From positions 1,112,201 to 1,176,200 of the forward strand of contig OZ034969.1 of the NCBI GenBank assembly GCA_964030785.1: a DNA stretch of 64,000 nucleotides, given 5' to 3'. The notes under the pieces are model-generated. The model searched no databases and was not told the origin of the DNA. It worked only from the letters and a program-made list of their open reading frames with translations. The first letter of the stretch is position 1. Each line of letters starts with the position of its first letter. This document shows positions 25,571-36,115 of the stretch, in pieces. A program made the position numbers and the translations under genes. This DNA is from Siderastrea siderea (taxonomy: Eukaryota; Cnidaria; Anthozoa; Scleractinia; Rhizangiidae).

Positions 25571-25818
25571 TTAAAGTGCCACTGAGACGAAAATTCGTAG
25601 GTTTATTTCCGCCAAAATCTGTCCCAGAATATCGCGTTGTGTTTATATTTACCCAGAAAACTGAACAAGAAATCGTCCATCCTAATATTTTTTAGCTCCA
25701 AAGTTGCGTAAAATGTGTCCGCCATTACTGAAAACGTGTTCCCGGGTGATTGCGCAATTTAATAGCTTGTGACGTCAGAGGCTTACCTCAGTTGCGTTTC
25801 GTTGTGTTTTGACTCAAG

Positions 25819-25971
25819 ATGCCTACCGTCGACTGCGAAACCTCTGAAGAGTATTTCTACGATTCGGAACAGTCTTTAGCTTCCGAAGCATCAGGGGATT
25901 CATTTAATTCGGCAAATGAAGAATTTTTCTTACCGTACGATGTAAGAACTGATGTCAGGAGATTTCAGCTT
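25819..25971 (+). CDS. Candidate first coding exon near the left end of the TTAA element
   Basis: Starts ATGCCTACC at 25819, just inside the left inverted repeat, and encodes 51 acidic, serine-rich residues (DSEQSLASEASGDSFNSANE) before a GTAAGC donor at 25972; another possible donor, GTAAGA, lies at 25942. The composition resembles the acidic N-termini of transposon-encoded proteins. I found no confident partner exon between here and 28001, so whether it belongs to a second gene is unknown. Confidence 0.35.
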
Positions 25972-28000
25972 GTAAGCTTGTAAACAAAATGTTCAAAGTT
26001 GTTTTTCTCGCCTTATTGGCGGGAGTTCAAACTATGCGCGAAATAATGCTTATACAGTGATTACAGTTCAGGCACAAGTTGCTCAAAGAGCGGATAACTC
26101 TTATCCAACGGATAAATGGCTGTCCAGCTATTCGAAAAATTGATGTTTTAAGCGTTGGAAATTTAGACAAAACACCTACAAAAACTCTAGAATTTGATGC
26201 TCGCGAATTCTCTAGCATCGGTCGATCGATTTTATTGTTCGCTTCGTTGAAGAAATAAAAGAAGCTACATTTTGTTTGCCGTTGTTTATATTCATTATAT
26301 ATTGTAAAGCATTTGAGATTTTTGGCCATTCTTAGCATAGTATGGGAAACTTTCTTGAAGAACCGTAATGCTGTAGTCATGTGGCAGTCAGCTGATGAAG
26401 CTTATCGTGTCCATCATAGTACAGTGGTCGCTTCATGCATTGAAACACGAGTGCTTGGCGTTTCTAAATAATTTGAACAGTTTTTGTAGAATTCTTAACT
26501 TGAGCTGAAAAAGTGAAATAAACCAAGCCCTTTTTTAAGAACTGGAGGCCTTGTGTGACCGGAATCTAAATATTTGTAGTGCAAATCAAAGCCACAAGGA
26601 AAATGTTCTGTTGCTCAACAACAACATGCGGACCGCCAAGGAAACGAAGCTTTCACTTGCTTTATTCATTGCGTAAAAAATAATAACTTGATATCTAATC
26701 ATTTTTCTTGGTAGTTCATTTACTAAGATTGCTATGATAGTTAAAAGAAATAACATTGTAAAACCCTTAGACAAATAGTGGCGTGTGATATTTTTTCCCA
26801 ACTTAAATTTCCACGCAAGACGAGCCGACCTATCGAAGCCTTATCTATTTCGAACAGTAATGTCAATCGACTCTTCAGCGACAGGGAATTAGGAGAAAAG
26901 TTTCTCGACATTCAGGACGGTATGCTTTAAAAAAACTGTCCATGCTTCTAGGCGATTACTGCTTTGAAATTAACACACGAGGAATTAAAAAGAAAAAAAG
27001 CTAATTGGCTTTATCGCGGCGGCCCTGCAGTCGCCCAGGATGCATTTTATGAGGACTACGTCGAAGATCTTCGCGTTAGCAGACGGTAGAACTGAAAGGG
27101 TTTTCCACAAGCAAAATAAATATTAAAATACGTTAAAAGAAAATAAGTTTTGCACAATGGTGGATGCGTTGAACCGCGTTAAGATTAGGTACCTTTCGTT
27201 TCGTTTTTTCCGGATCTTTCTTTCCATATAGTTGGAATGGACAATGGAATAATCGACCTCTGGGATCCTTCGACATGAGCAGCCCTCTGGAAACACTCGT
27301 CCGTGAAGTGATCAGAACAGCCGACAAAAATACCTCTCGGGTTGAGATTTGCACTGTGTGTGAGTACGAACGTTATCCATTTTTCCTTTGCGGGTCCGCT
27401 CGCAAGGCTTTGATGAAGCGAAATACCAGCTCGTAGTCCATGGGCCAGGCCACTGAGTTCTTACCACCTCGAGGGACAAATTGTGAGTGGTATCATTTTA
27501 AAGCTTGGGCGAAGGTGTTTCAATATTTGAATGATAGCAATCGCACAGGAGTAGCTTTAAGGTATAATTTTCAATGCTTTTTTTTCCAAAATGGCGCCCA
27601 AACGTGAGAACGAGGCTTAAAACAAATCATATATTTAAATTCGTTTATCGATATTCCTTTGCACCCTTTCCTTAAATAATAAATACATGGCATTGCTCTT
27701 GTTATTTTTGGGGTCTCATGTTTTCGAAATGGCTTATCTAAGATATAAAATTCAGCAAATAGTTATCTTTGGAAATCGCTAGGAATCATGGGAAAATCCA
27801 AGATGGCGGCTCATGCGTCTGGTAAGTTCGTACTTTTGCTTTCCGGTTTTATTGGGTTTAAAAACCTTCCGATCTTTAATATAAACATTTTTTCTGGTTA
27901 AATATACCAATAAGTGCTTTAAGTAGTTTTTTATTTGGAAAATAGAGCACATTTGATGATAATTTCAACGAAAAACATCTAAACTTACAGACCTTCTAGA

Positions 28001-31000
28001 ATGTTCAACTTGAGTAGTTCGAAAATATTAACTGAAAGACGCTTTGGTCATTCTATGTTCAAACGATTAGGAGGAGAAAAAAGAACAGAAAACGATGATC
28101 TTGGGGGCCTAAGGAAACGTCCATGTGGAGAAAGAAGGTGTATTATACACTGTAGCAACGATAATTCTAGAGAGCTGACATCCCCGCAAAACACTGAATC
28201 GTGGGCAACACTTTTGCGAGCTGCCGAAATTCGGGATCACAAACCACTACTGGACGTTTCTAAAACTTTGAAGGATGGTGAAATTCCCAACGTTTTGTAT
28301 CATAGAAAATGTCGGAGCATTTTTACTCTGAAAAGGGATTTGGATAAAATTTCTAAAGAGTGTAAGAAGACCGAGGACGATGCCAGTGACTCTGATGCCG
28401 TAGACAGGAGATTTTCTATCCGAGGTGCACCCAGCACGAGCACAACGTACGAACGCGTTTGCATATTTTGCAGAAAGAATAGCAAATACCCAAGAGGAAG
28501 TAGAAGTCGAGAGGTATTGATTCAATGTTCGGAACTGCGTGCTGATGAAACTGTAAGGAGAATCGCTATAGTTAATAATGATAGCAGGATCTTAGCTATA
28601 GTATCACGAGAATTAGTCGCGGCTGAGGCCTGCTATCACAAATCTTGTTACAGGGATTACACTCGGCCACACTTACACAGCGGAACCTCTAATGAAACAA
28701 CTGCAGCATCGTCAGATGAAGAGTACGCACGCCTCGAGTCTAAGGCGTATGAAATGCTTTTTGACCATGTTAGGTCTAGTATACTGGAGAAGCCTAAATT
28801 AGTGAAAATGACCGACTTAACAAATACTCTGCTGTCGTTTATGCAGGACTTGGGAGCAAAAGAAATTAAGGAGTCAACCAAAACACATTTTCGTAGAAAG
28901 CTTGAATCAGAATTCGGAGGATTACTGCACTTTGAAGATTTGCTAGATAATAACAGGCTGTTCATTATTCCAGAGAATCTCTCAAAACTTCAGCTGGCCA
29001 AGGAAGTAGCACAGCTATCACAAGAGCAACAGTGCACAAGTGAACTTTCAAAAATTGAGAATATTCAAAGAGTTGCCCTGGACATTCGAAAAGCAATACG
29101 CTCTAACGAGCACAAAATGTCATGGCCTCCACAACCGTCTGAGCTTACTGAAAGTGCGATTAAATTTCCAGATGAAGTCAGAGCGTTTTTATGTACTCTT
29201 TTAACTGGAAACACAGCGAATTCACAAGAGTCTTGTCAACCAAGAGTACAACGTCTTATGAACTCTATTGGACAGGATATGATTTTCACTGTAAGCGGGG
29301 GACAGCAGAAGCCACCTAAGCATATACTATTGCCCTACGCTGTTAAATCACTCACCAATAACGTCGAGCTCATTCAAATGATAAATCGCTGTGGACACGG
29401 GATAGCCTACTCACAGATTGAAGAATTGAACACCGCCTTGTGTCTACAAAAACTGGCATCGACGCCAGAAAATGCTGTTCCTTTACCTGACAATATTCAG
29501 CCCTACATTAGCACGACGCTCGCCTGGGACAACATTGACCGATTGGAAGAAACCCTATCTGGCAAAGGTACTTCTCATAGGGTGAACGGCATTGCCATAC
29601 AAGCCAGACATTATGGTCCACACCTTCCTCCAGATGAAGTTGCACCCAACGTAGCAAAAACCAAGCAAAGAAGTGTAGAAGTGCTAAATGACACCGACCT
29701 TCCTGTCTATAATGCAGGAGAGCGCTGTGGTCCTCCCCCGAGAACATTTGTAGAAGTCACGTCATCCGAAATAGAAGCAAATTCACGGAAAAAGAACTTG
29801 CTTTGGATACTAGTGCGGCTTCATGCCGCTGAGAAGCAGAAAGTCAGCGGTTGGACCGGGTTTAACATTGCTGTACGCAGTGAGGTGGAAGTCTCCAAAG
29901 ACAGCATAGGATATCTACCAACTATCGACGCGCCTGCCACTGATTTGTCAACCGTCTACGAAGTCCTGAACCAGTCACTAAAGATAAAGAACAGTCTTAA
30001 ACTTCAGAGCATAGTAGTCGTTTTTGACCAGGCGTTGTATGCAAAAGCCACAGAAATCAAATGGAAGCATAAGGAGAAGTTCAGCACCTTGATTTTAAGG
30101 ATGGGAGTGTTCCACACCATTTGCACTCTGCTAGGAATCATAGGAAAGAGATTTCAGGATGCCGGGTTGAGGGACATTTGTGTAGAGACAGGTGTGATTG
30201 CAGAGGGATCTGTTTCTGGGGTTTTGGATGGCCATAGATATAATCGTGCCGTGAGATTCCATAAGCTCATGTATGAAGCTCTCATGAGATTAATTTGGTC
30301 GGGATTTCAGACGTGGATCGGAGAGAATCGCGCACATAAGAAGACCATGGTTGACAACTTCTTTGGTGATCTTCAAACGCTGTATGACAATGTCTGTGAA
30401 GAAGTTTTCCAAGAGAAACTGTCCAGTCCGTCATCCACAGAGGTTTTCCAACTTTTTGAGGAGTACATGGACTGTCTTCGACATGAAAATGGCAAGCTTT
30501 CTGCATTCTGGATGTCGTACATTGACATTGTAGAAATTCTTTTGGGCCTGTTGAGAGCAACCAGGGAAGGGAACTGGGAACTTCATTTGTCTTGTATTAG
30601 ACAAATGATACCCTGGTGTTTCGCCTATGACAACCTCAATTACGCGAGATACCTGTCTGCGTACGTTTCAGAAATGTCTCACCTGGAGGACGACCACCCA
30701 AATATATTGGAGTATTTCAAATCTGGCGGATTCGCAGTTCAGATTGGCGAGGTTAACACCTTCGGCAGAATACCAGTCGACCAGACTTGCGAAGAAACGG
30801 TAAACAAAGACACGCAGACGCCAGGGGAGACCAAGGGGTTTAGTCTAAAGCCCAGAGCCGTCAGCAAGTATTACTTAACAGCTGAGTATCGAAGCATATT
30901 TATGAGGCAGTTGAAAGACATCCTCCACCTGAACAGCTCGAGCTCTTCGCACAACGACCTTCAACAGAGCAGGATCACAAGGGACGAAGGAGATGTTAAA

Positions 31001-32782
31001 TCCTTGCTATCAACCTTCGAAATCTGGATCAGTCCATACCAGAGTGAACAGCAAGACCTTGTTTGTTTATCCACCGGCAAAGTCGCCACCCCTGAAATCA
31101 AGCACGACCTTCTGAAGGCTAAAGAAATTGGAGAACAGGCCTACAGAACATTTAGAGAGCAAAGGCTAGAGTCAGAGCCAACGAAGGTGAAGTTTCATGA
31201 AAAAATGACTAAATTACAGCTTAAGACGTTCAGTGATCTAAACAAGAAAATGAAAGTTAGCCGCGGAACTGCTAAGGAAGTTATCCTCAAGGCTGACCGA
31301 GCACTATTTGCTCAGATGATTATTACTGCAGAGACCAGACAACTGAAGATGAAGGAGGTGCTGTCTCACCCGCTTGGGCCGCTACCCTGGGCGTTGGCTT
31401 CTGCGGATGGTTCCCTCAAGAAAACCTCAAAGAGTTCCCTTGCAAAAGAGCTACAGAAGGATGTGCCAGCAGCGGAAATCATTCCACAACCATCGGCATG
31501 TATCATTGATGGAATGGCACTAGTTCAGAGGCTGAAAGGAGATCAAAAGACGTTTTCAGAAGTTGCTGATTCACTGATAAGTATGGCCTTGCATGAAGGA
31601 GCTAACAGTAACCGGATCGATGTTGTGTTTGACGTGTACTTAGAGAACTCCATTAAAAACGCAGAGAGAGAAAAGAGAGGTTCTGATCAGACCGGAAATG
31701 AATTCCGTAATATCCGACCAGAACATAAACTGCTGCAATGGCGAACATTTTTGTCAAACCCCACGAACAAGAAGCATTTCATTGCATTTATTGCAGAGCA
31801 GTGGCAGAAAGACAGATATGTAGCTAAACTTTCCGGAAAGACACTTTTTGTCACGACTGAAGACCAATGCTACCAAGTCTCCCAAGGAAGTGTCATTACA
31901 AGGGAAGATCTCCGATCAACGCAAGAAGAGGCCGACACAAGAATACTATTGCACGCTGCCGATGCTGCAAGGTCTGGTTATAAGACGATCTTGATATCGT
32001 CAGAAGATACAGATGTCTTCGTGCTCTGCCTAACTTTTAAGAGCTTTATTCCAGCATCATTATACATGAAATGTGGCACACAGACCCGAACAAGATACAT
32101 AGACATCTCTATGGCGGTTCAGCTGCATGGACCAGAGGTATGCAAATGTCTTATTGGTTTGCATGCTTATACAGGGTGTGACAGCGTTAGTGCGTTTGCT
32201 GGAAAGGGGAAGATAACCGCGTTAAAACTCATTAAGCGACACAAATCTTTCCAAGACCTTTTCAAGCAGCTTGGTATGCAGTGGGAGGTCTCCAGTGAGT
32301 TGTTCGAAAGGCTTCAGGAATTCACGTGTAAGCTTTACAGTTCAAATCCAGGAACCAATGATGTGAATGAACTACGCTATCGGCTCTTCTGTGCAAAGAA
32401 AGGCAAACTTGACTCGAACCAACTTCCACCCTGTGCTGATTGTCTGCGAAAGCACTCACTTCGGGCAAACTACCAAGCAGCGATCTGGAAAAGAAGTCTG
32501 CAGAGCTGCCCTCAAGTACCTTCACCTGTTGGGTCTGGCTGGTGTCTGGAGGACGGCAAACTTACCATTGATTGGATGAGTGGTGAACCAGCTCCCCAAG
32601 CCGTTCTGGAGTTGCTATCTTGTCAGTGTTCGAGAATCTGCAAGCTACCAGGCTGTACCTGCCTTACCAATGGCCTTAAGTGCACGGATTTATGCCGGTT
32701 GCAGGACTGTACAAACCGACGAGAGGAGGATGCAGCCGACGATGCTTTCTCAGATGATGACCAGGAAGATGAAGACGAATAA
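28001..32782 (+). CDS. 1593-aa protein with FEN1/XPG-like nuclease motifs and CXC-like tail
   Basis: One uninterrupted 4.8-kb frame. N-terminal third: cysteine/histidine-rich putative zinc sites (YHRKC near residue 100, CIFC near 154, YHKSC near 212). Residues from about 1168 look like the PIN/FEN1 nuclease superfamily: IIDGMALV, VVFDVYLENSIKNAEREKRG, EEADTRILLHAA, SSEDTDVFVL and then GCDSVSAFAGKGKITALKL, which resembles the helix-hairpin-helix region of flap nucleases with conserved acidic residues. The C-terminus has a tesmin/CXC-like cluster (CKLPGCTCLTNGLKCTDLC) and a very acidic tail. A likely non-coding 5' exon ends at a GTAAGT donor at 27822 and splices to 27991, ten bases before the ATG. 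It lies in the 25571-33673 element and is probably its mobility or accessory protein; enzyme activity is inferred from motifs only. Confidence 0.7.
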   Translation: MFNLSSSKILTERRFGHSMFKRLGGEKRTENDDLGGLRKRPCGERRCIIHCSNDNSRELTSPQNTESWATLLRAAEIRDHKPLLDVSKTLKDGEIPNVLYHRKCRSIFTLKRDLDKISKECKKTEDDASDSDAVDRRFSIRGAPSTSTTYERVCIFCRKNSKYPRGSRSREVLIQCSELRADETVRRIAIVNNDSRILAIVSRELVAAEACYHKSCYRDYTRPHLHSGTSNETTAASSDEEYARLESKAYEMLFDHVRSSILEKPKLVKMTDLTNTLLSFMQDLGAKEIKESTKTHFRRKLESEFGGLLHFEDLLDNNRLFIIPENLSKLQLAKEVAQLSQEQQCTSELSKIENIQRVALDIRKAIRSNEHKMSWPPQPSELTESAIKFPDEVRAFLCTLLTGNTANSQESCQPRVQRLMNSIGQDMIFTVSGGQQKPPKHILLPYAVKSLTNNVELIQMINRCGHGIAYSQIEELNTALCLQKLASTPENAVPLPDNIQPYISTTLAWDNIDRLEETLSGKGTSHRVNGIAIQARHYGPHLPPDEVAPNVAKTKQRSVEVLNDTDLPVYNAGERCGPPPRTFVEVTSSEIEANSRKKNLLWILVRLHAAEKQKVSGWTGFNIAVRSEVEVSKDSIGYLPTIDAPATDLSTVYEVLNQSLKIKNSLKLQSIVVVFDQALYAKATEIKWKHKEKFSTLILRMGVFHTICTLLGIIGKRFQDAGLRDICVETGVIAEGSVSGVLDGHRYNRAVRFHKLMYEALMRLIWSGFQTWIGENRAHKKTMVDNFFGDLQTLYDNVCEEVFQEKLSSPSSTEVFQLFEEYMDCLRHENGKLSAFWMSYIDIVEILLGLLRATREGNWELHLSCIRQMIPWCFAYDNLNYARYLSAYVSEMSHLEDDHPNILEYFKSGGFAVQIGEVNTFGRIPVDQTCEETVNKDTQTPGETKGFSLKPRAVSKYYLTAEYRSIFMRQLKDILHLNSSSSSHNDLQQSRITRDEGDVKSLLSTFEIWISPYQSEQQDLVCLSTGKVATPEIKHDLLKAKEIGEQAYRTFREQRLESEPTKVKFHEKMTKLQLKTFSDLNKKMKVSRGTAKEVILKADRALFAQMIITAETRQLKMKEVLSHPLGPLPWALASADGSLKKTSKSSLAKELQKDVPAAEIIPQPSACIIDGMALVQRLKGDQKTFSEVADSLISMALHEGANSNRIDVVFDVYLENSIKNAEREKRGSDQTGNEFRNIRPEHKLLQWRTFLSNPTNKKHFIAFIAEQWQKDRYVAKLSGKTLFVTTEDQCYQVSQGSVITREDLRSTQEEADTRILLHAADAARSGYKTILISSEDTDVFVLCLTFKSFIPASLYMKCGTQTRTRYIDISMAVQLHGPEVCKCLIGLHAYTGCDSVSAFAGKGKITALKLIKRHKSFQDLFKQLGMQWEVSSELFERLQEFTCKLYSSNPGTNDVNELRYRLFCAKKGKLDSNQLPPCADCLRKHSLRANYQAAIWKRSLQSCPQVPSPVGSGWCLEDGKLTIDWMSGEPAPQAVLELLSCQCSRICKLPGCTCLTNGLKCTDLCRLQDCTNRREEDAADDAFSDDDQEDEDE

Positions 32783-33673
32783 GAGATCAAGTGAGTTAAT
32801 AAAAAAACAGCCTGATCTGATGTTTATGAAATGCGATCCCTTCAGAAACTTAACTACAGAGAGAAATGCAAGTTATTTTATTTCAGAAAACATATTGACC
32901 AATTAGCCGTTGATATCTCTTGCATTGTCTTAGTTCAGTTTGTGACGCGTTACCATGGAAACCGAGTTACAATAGCGTTATATTTATTTGTCTTCTCTTA
33001 AACTATCATCTAGGTACCTTGTATGCCATCTTTTCAAAGCATAGTGAGCTTAAAACCAACAGCAACTTATGAAATAGTCGAAAGATGACCAAAATCCGGG
33101 AAATATAGCCATTTTTTGTTCACATCAGTGACGTCATTTCATCACGTGATTTAGGCACTTAAGCTACTCTTTTAGCATTGCTATCACATACTAAAATAAA
33201 CTAGAGGAATAGAGGTTTCCAAAAATCAATGATAGCATTTGTCCCTCTGAGTGGTAAGAAATACCCTATTTTGGGGGCCTTGGCCCATGGACTATCGATG
33301 GTTGGATTTATTGTTGTAGCATTGTACAACACAAGTAATACCCTTCATAATTGCTGCAGCAACGAACATTTCAAGGCCGTACAGCAAACAGTTGGCACGA
33401 AATCTTCCCTCGACAACAGTTAAACTTCCCGCGGAATGAAGACTGACTAGGTTTGAGGTGAGCCTCCAACGTCACTTCCGCTAATTCGCAAGCCAGCTTC
33501 CGGAGCAAGGGCCTGTAATGGCGGCCGTAAAATCTCGACAAAAACCGTCCGAAAAAAGCGACCTCCAGTCGTCGTAATGAGTTGAAATTTGGCATGGTGA
33601 CTAACGACCACAGACTATTTTCGAAAATGCAAAAATATGGAATACCAAAATTCTGGTCCCAGTGGCACTTTAA

Positions 33674-35566
33674 GGTACAAGCGAAGATGGTAACTTACAC
33701 AACCCTAAGTTAACTGAGAGGTACTGTGTTTGACTTACATCAGTTCTTCTCTACTTCAGCTCTGTTATTTTACTTCGTAACAGTCCTTCTTCCTGCAGAT
33801 TTTCTAACTGATGTGATTCTTCACGACATCTTACTTTTATAAGATGCTGCGGTGTAGATTACATTCAAACACTTAATGTTGTTTCAAGTGAAGTTTGACA
33901 AGTTGAAACTTATTGTCATATTATGAGTCAAGAGTTAAGCTTCCTTTGCCAAACTTTGTTGGTTATGGAAAGCATAACTTAAAAATTTTGAACAGCATCA
34001 TGCAAATAACAAAATTTCAAGTTACATTCTGCCGGTATAAAATTGAGTTGACTTAATATTAACAGCTTAAAGTTAAATTTGAAGTTAAAAGCTAAATACA
34101 TGACAGCGGACATGAAATAGCACTTAAACCTGATGGTAAATATTAAGCGTAAGAGATAGATAGATAGATAGTAAGGCTTCCTGTGTTAAGTAAATAACTG
34201 TCTGAAGTTCAAGAACACGTCTCAAAAGCTAATACATCATTAAACGTTTGTAAAACACATGATTAGCGAACAGAAACGATCCATCCAAAAAAGAATACGG
34301 TACTAATGAAGAAGGTTGTGTATTTTACAGTCACAAAGTTAAACTTAAATATCCTTTAAATGGGAAATAATTAATAAAACAGGAAAATGAAAACTAACAT
34401 GGCATCTAATGTAGAAAGTAAGCCCTGTCTAATCTCAAGTTTTTAATTTCAAGTGTTTAAAAGGTTTTGTATTGTAGTTTACATTTCAAAATTGTTTTTA
34501 TCTAAGAACCAAAACTTCTATTCGTCTATCATCTTACCCTAACCACTTACACAATCACACTGAGTCTACAAATTTGTTTGAAATGGTTTCTTACGAAGTA
34601 CTACTTAACAAAATGTTTTTATGTCCTTCCCTGCGACTAAAAGTATTAGCTCCAAGTTACATTCACATAGATATGTATTAAAAAAAAATTTATGTCATTT
34701 GGATAATACTTGAAAACTTTGAACAAGTCTAAGTTCGAGTATTGCGTGCAATGCGTTTTTTCCTTAAATCTGTATCAATTATTTTTAGATTAATACTTTT
34801 GAGTAAACACTTCATTCGTTCAATTAGCTAAGATGGGCTTTTGATTGTGTTACATTCGAAAACCCATTTCCTCTAAATCGATAGCATTATTTATTACTTC
34901 CTATCAATATTTCGGTCAAACCACATTGTGAAAGCAGGAAAACAACCTGAAGGTATTGGTAGCAAAAAACAAGTGATTAGTTTAAGATACAGCACAACAC
35001 TTTTAAAGTTTAAAGAAAACATGTTTTGGTATCCCTAATGCCATCCTCAGTTGAATGAAATGCTACAACAAAGCTATATACATGTGTCAGTAATTAGCAA
35101 GAATAACAACAACGAAAAAAGCGTGATTATATGAAAACTTAACATACAGTTTCAAATTAACATGTCTCCCAGTGGATATATAAACTTGTTTAGCGTCACC
35201 AGTCGAGCGCTTTTCCTGCAACTGAACGATGAAAACTGAGTCAGGCCAAGTTATAAGTGTTTACGTCCGTTCTAATAAGAGCTTTAATATTTTTGCGATG
35301 ACCAGATATGCATTGGATTGATATTGCTTAACATGACCTATTTACCTCGGAGAACAGAGAGAGTATTTTCCGAGAGTCAAAGCTCTAAAATATATTGAAA
35401 AAATATATGAATAAGGCCATACTAGCATTTGGACTATGAGGTGAAATAACTAACGACTGAAACACGTTTTCTTTTTTCATTAAAGCACACGGTTATTTAA
35501 AACTGAGAAAGATGTTTTATTGCTCGGGCAACCGAGCTTAGTTCTGCATTTCACCCAAAAAATTCA
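33674..35566. other. Intergenic, no gene recognised
   Basis: AT-rich, with a short AGAT repeat at about 34158-34171. No coding domain or RNA gene was seen. Confidence 0.45.
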
Positions 35567-36115
35567 TTGCTCAAAATGCACAGGCCCAAACGAAGTGTCT
35601 CCGATTTTCCCTATTCTGACGAATACAAGCGAACTGTCAGCGAGGGTAAACGTAGCTGTGCCGAGGTCATGTCGTTGGTAATCGACGATTGCAAAAGCCC
35701 AAGCGATTTGATACGTTATATGTTCGGACAATTTTCGGGCTTCTTGCCAAGCAGTCAGCCAACGCACGTAAGGTTACCGTCCCACGTTTTAACTCATGCT
35801 TTTTAAAAAACTCAATTAGCCATAGAGGAGCCATTCTATGGAATGCTGTTTGTACATGTTATACGGGCTCCCAATTTACGGCTTTTTACCGTAATGTAAA
35901 GAAGGATAAATACGTCAAGGAACTTGATTTTAGTGCACAGTCAGTTCAGTCGCTTCCCAGACAATACCATGATTTTCTCAATTTCTTACCGAACAATATT
36001 CTTAGTAGAAGTATTGTAGTTAAGTACTATACCTAATTAATTACACGACCCCACAAGCATTATGCTTTAAATTTTTATCGTGTTTAAATAAAGGATGTGA
36101 TGATGATGATGAGAA
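35567..36115 (+). pseudogene. LINE reverse-transcriptase C-terminal fragment
   Basis: In the frame read from about 35689 to 36033, the words VTVPRFNSCFLKNSISHRGA and ILWNAV resemble the tail of CR1/L2-type LINE ORF2 proteins, where a VPR..N..F...S..YRGA..WN pattern follows the polymerase domain. The 3' end runs into GATGATGATGATGA near 36100, a LINE-like simple-repeat tail. The upstream part is missing and a neighbouring frame overlaps, so this is a 5'-truncated, decayed copy. Confidence 0.5.

Larger units (their letters stand above)
25571..33673 (+). mobile_element. 8.1-kb TTAA-flanked element with nuclease-like gene
   Basis: Ends are inverted: TTAAAGTGCCACTGAGAC at 25571 and, inverted, TTAAAGTGCCACTGGGAC at 33673. 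Inverted similarity continues inward in patches for about 230 bp: CCGCCATTAC and GTGACGT followed by GAGGCTTACCTCA on the left correspond to CCGCCATTAC and GTGACGT followed by GAGGCTCACCTCA on the right, read inversely. TTAA at both ends matches the target of Kolobok and piggyBac transposons. The element carries a 1593-codon intact frame and a small upstream exon. A hallmark transposase core was not recognised, so the superfamily is uncertain. Confidence 0.7.

Noticed and set aside
33229..33423. 64-codon hydrophobic plus-strand frame
   Set aside because: Near the right end of the TTAA element, without recognisable domain or splice signals; probably chance.
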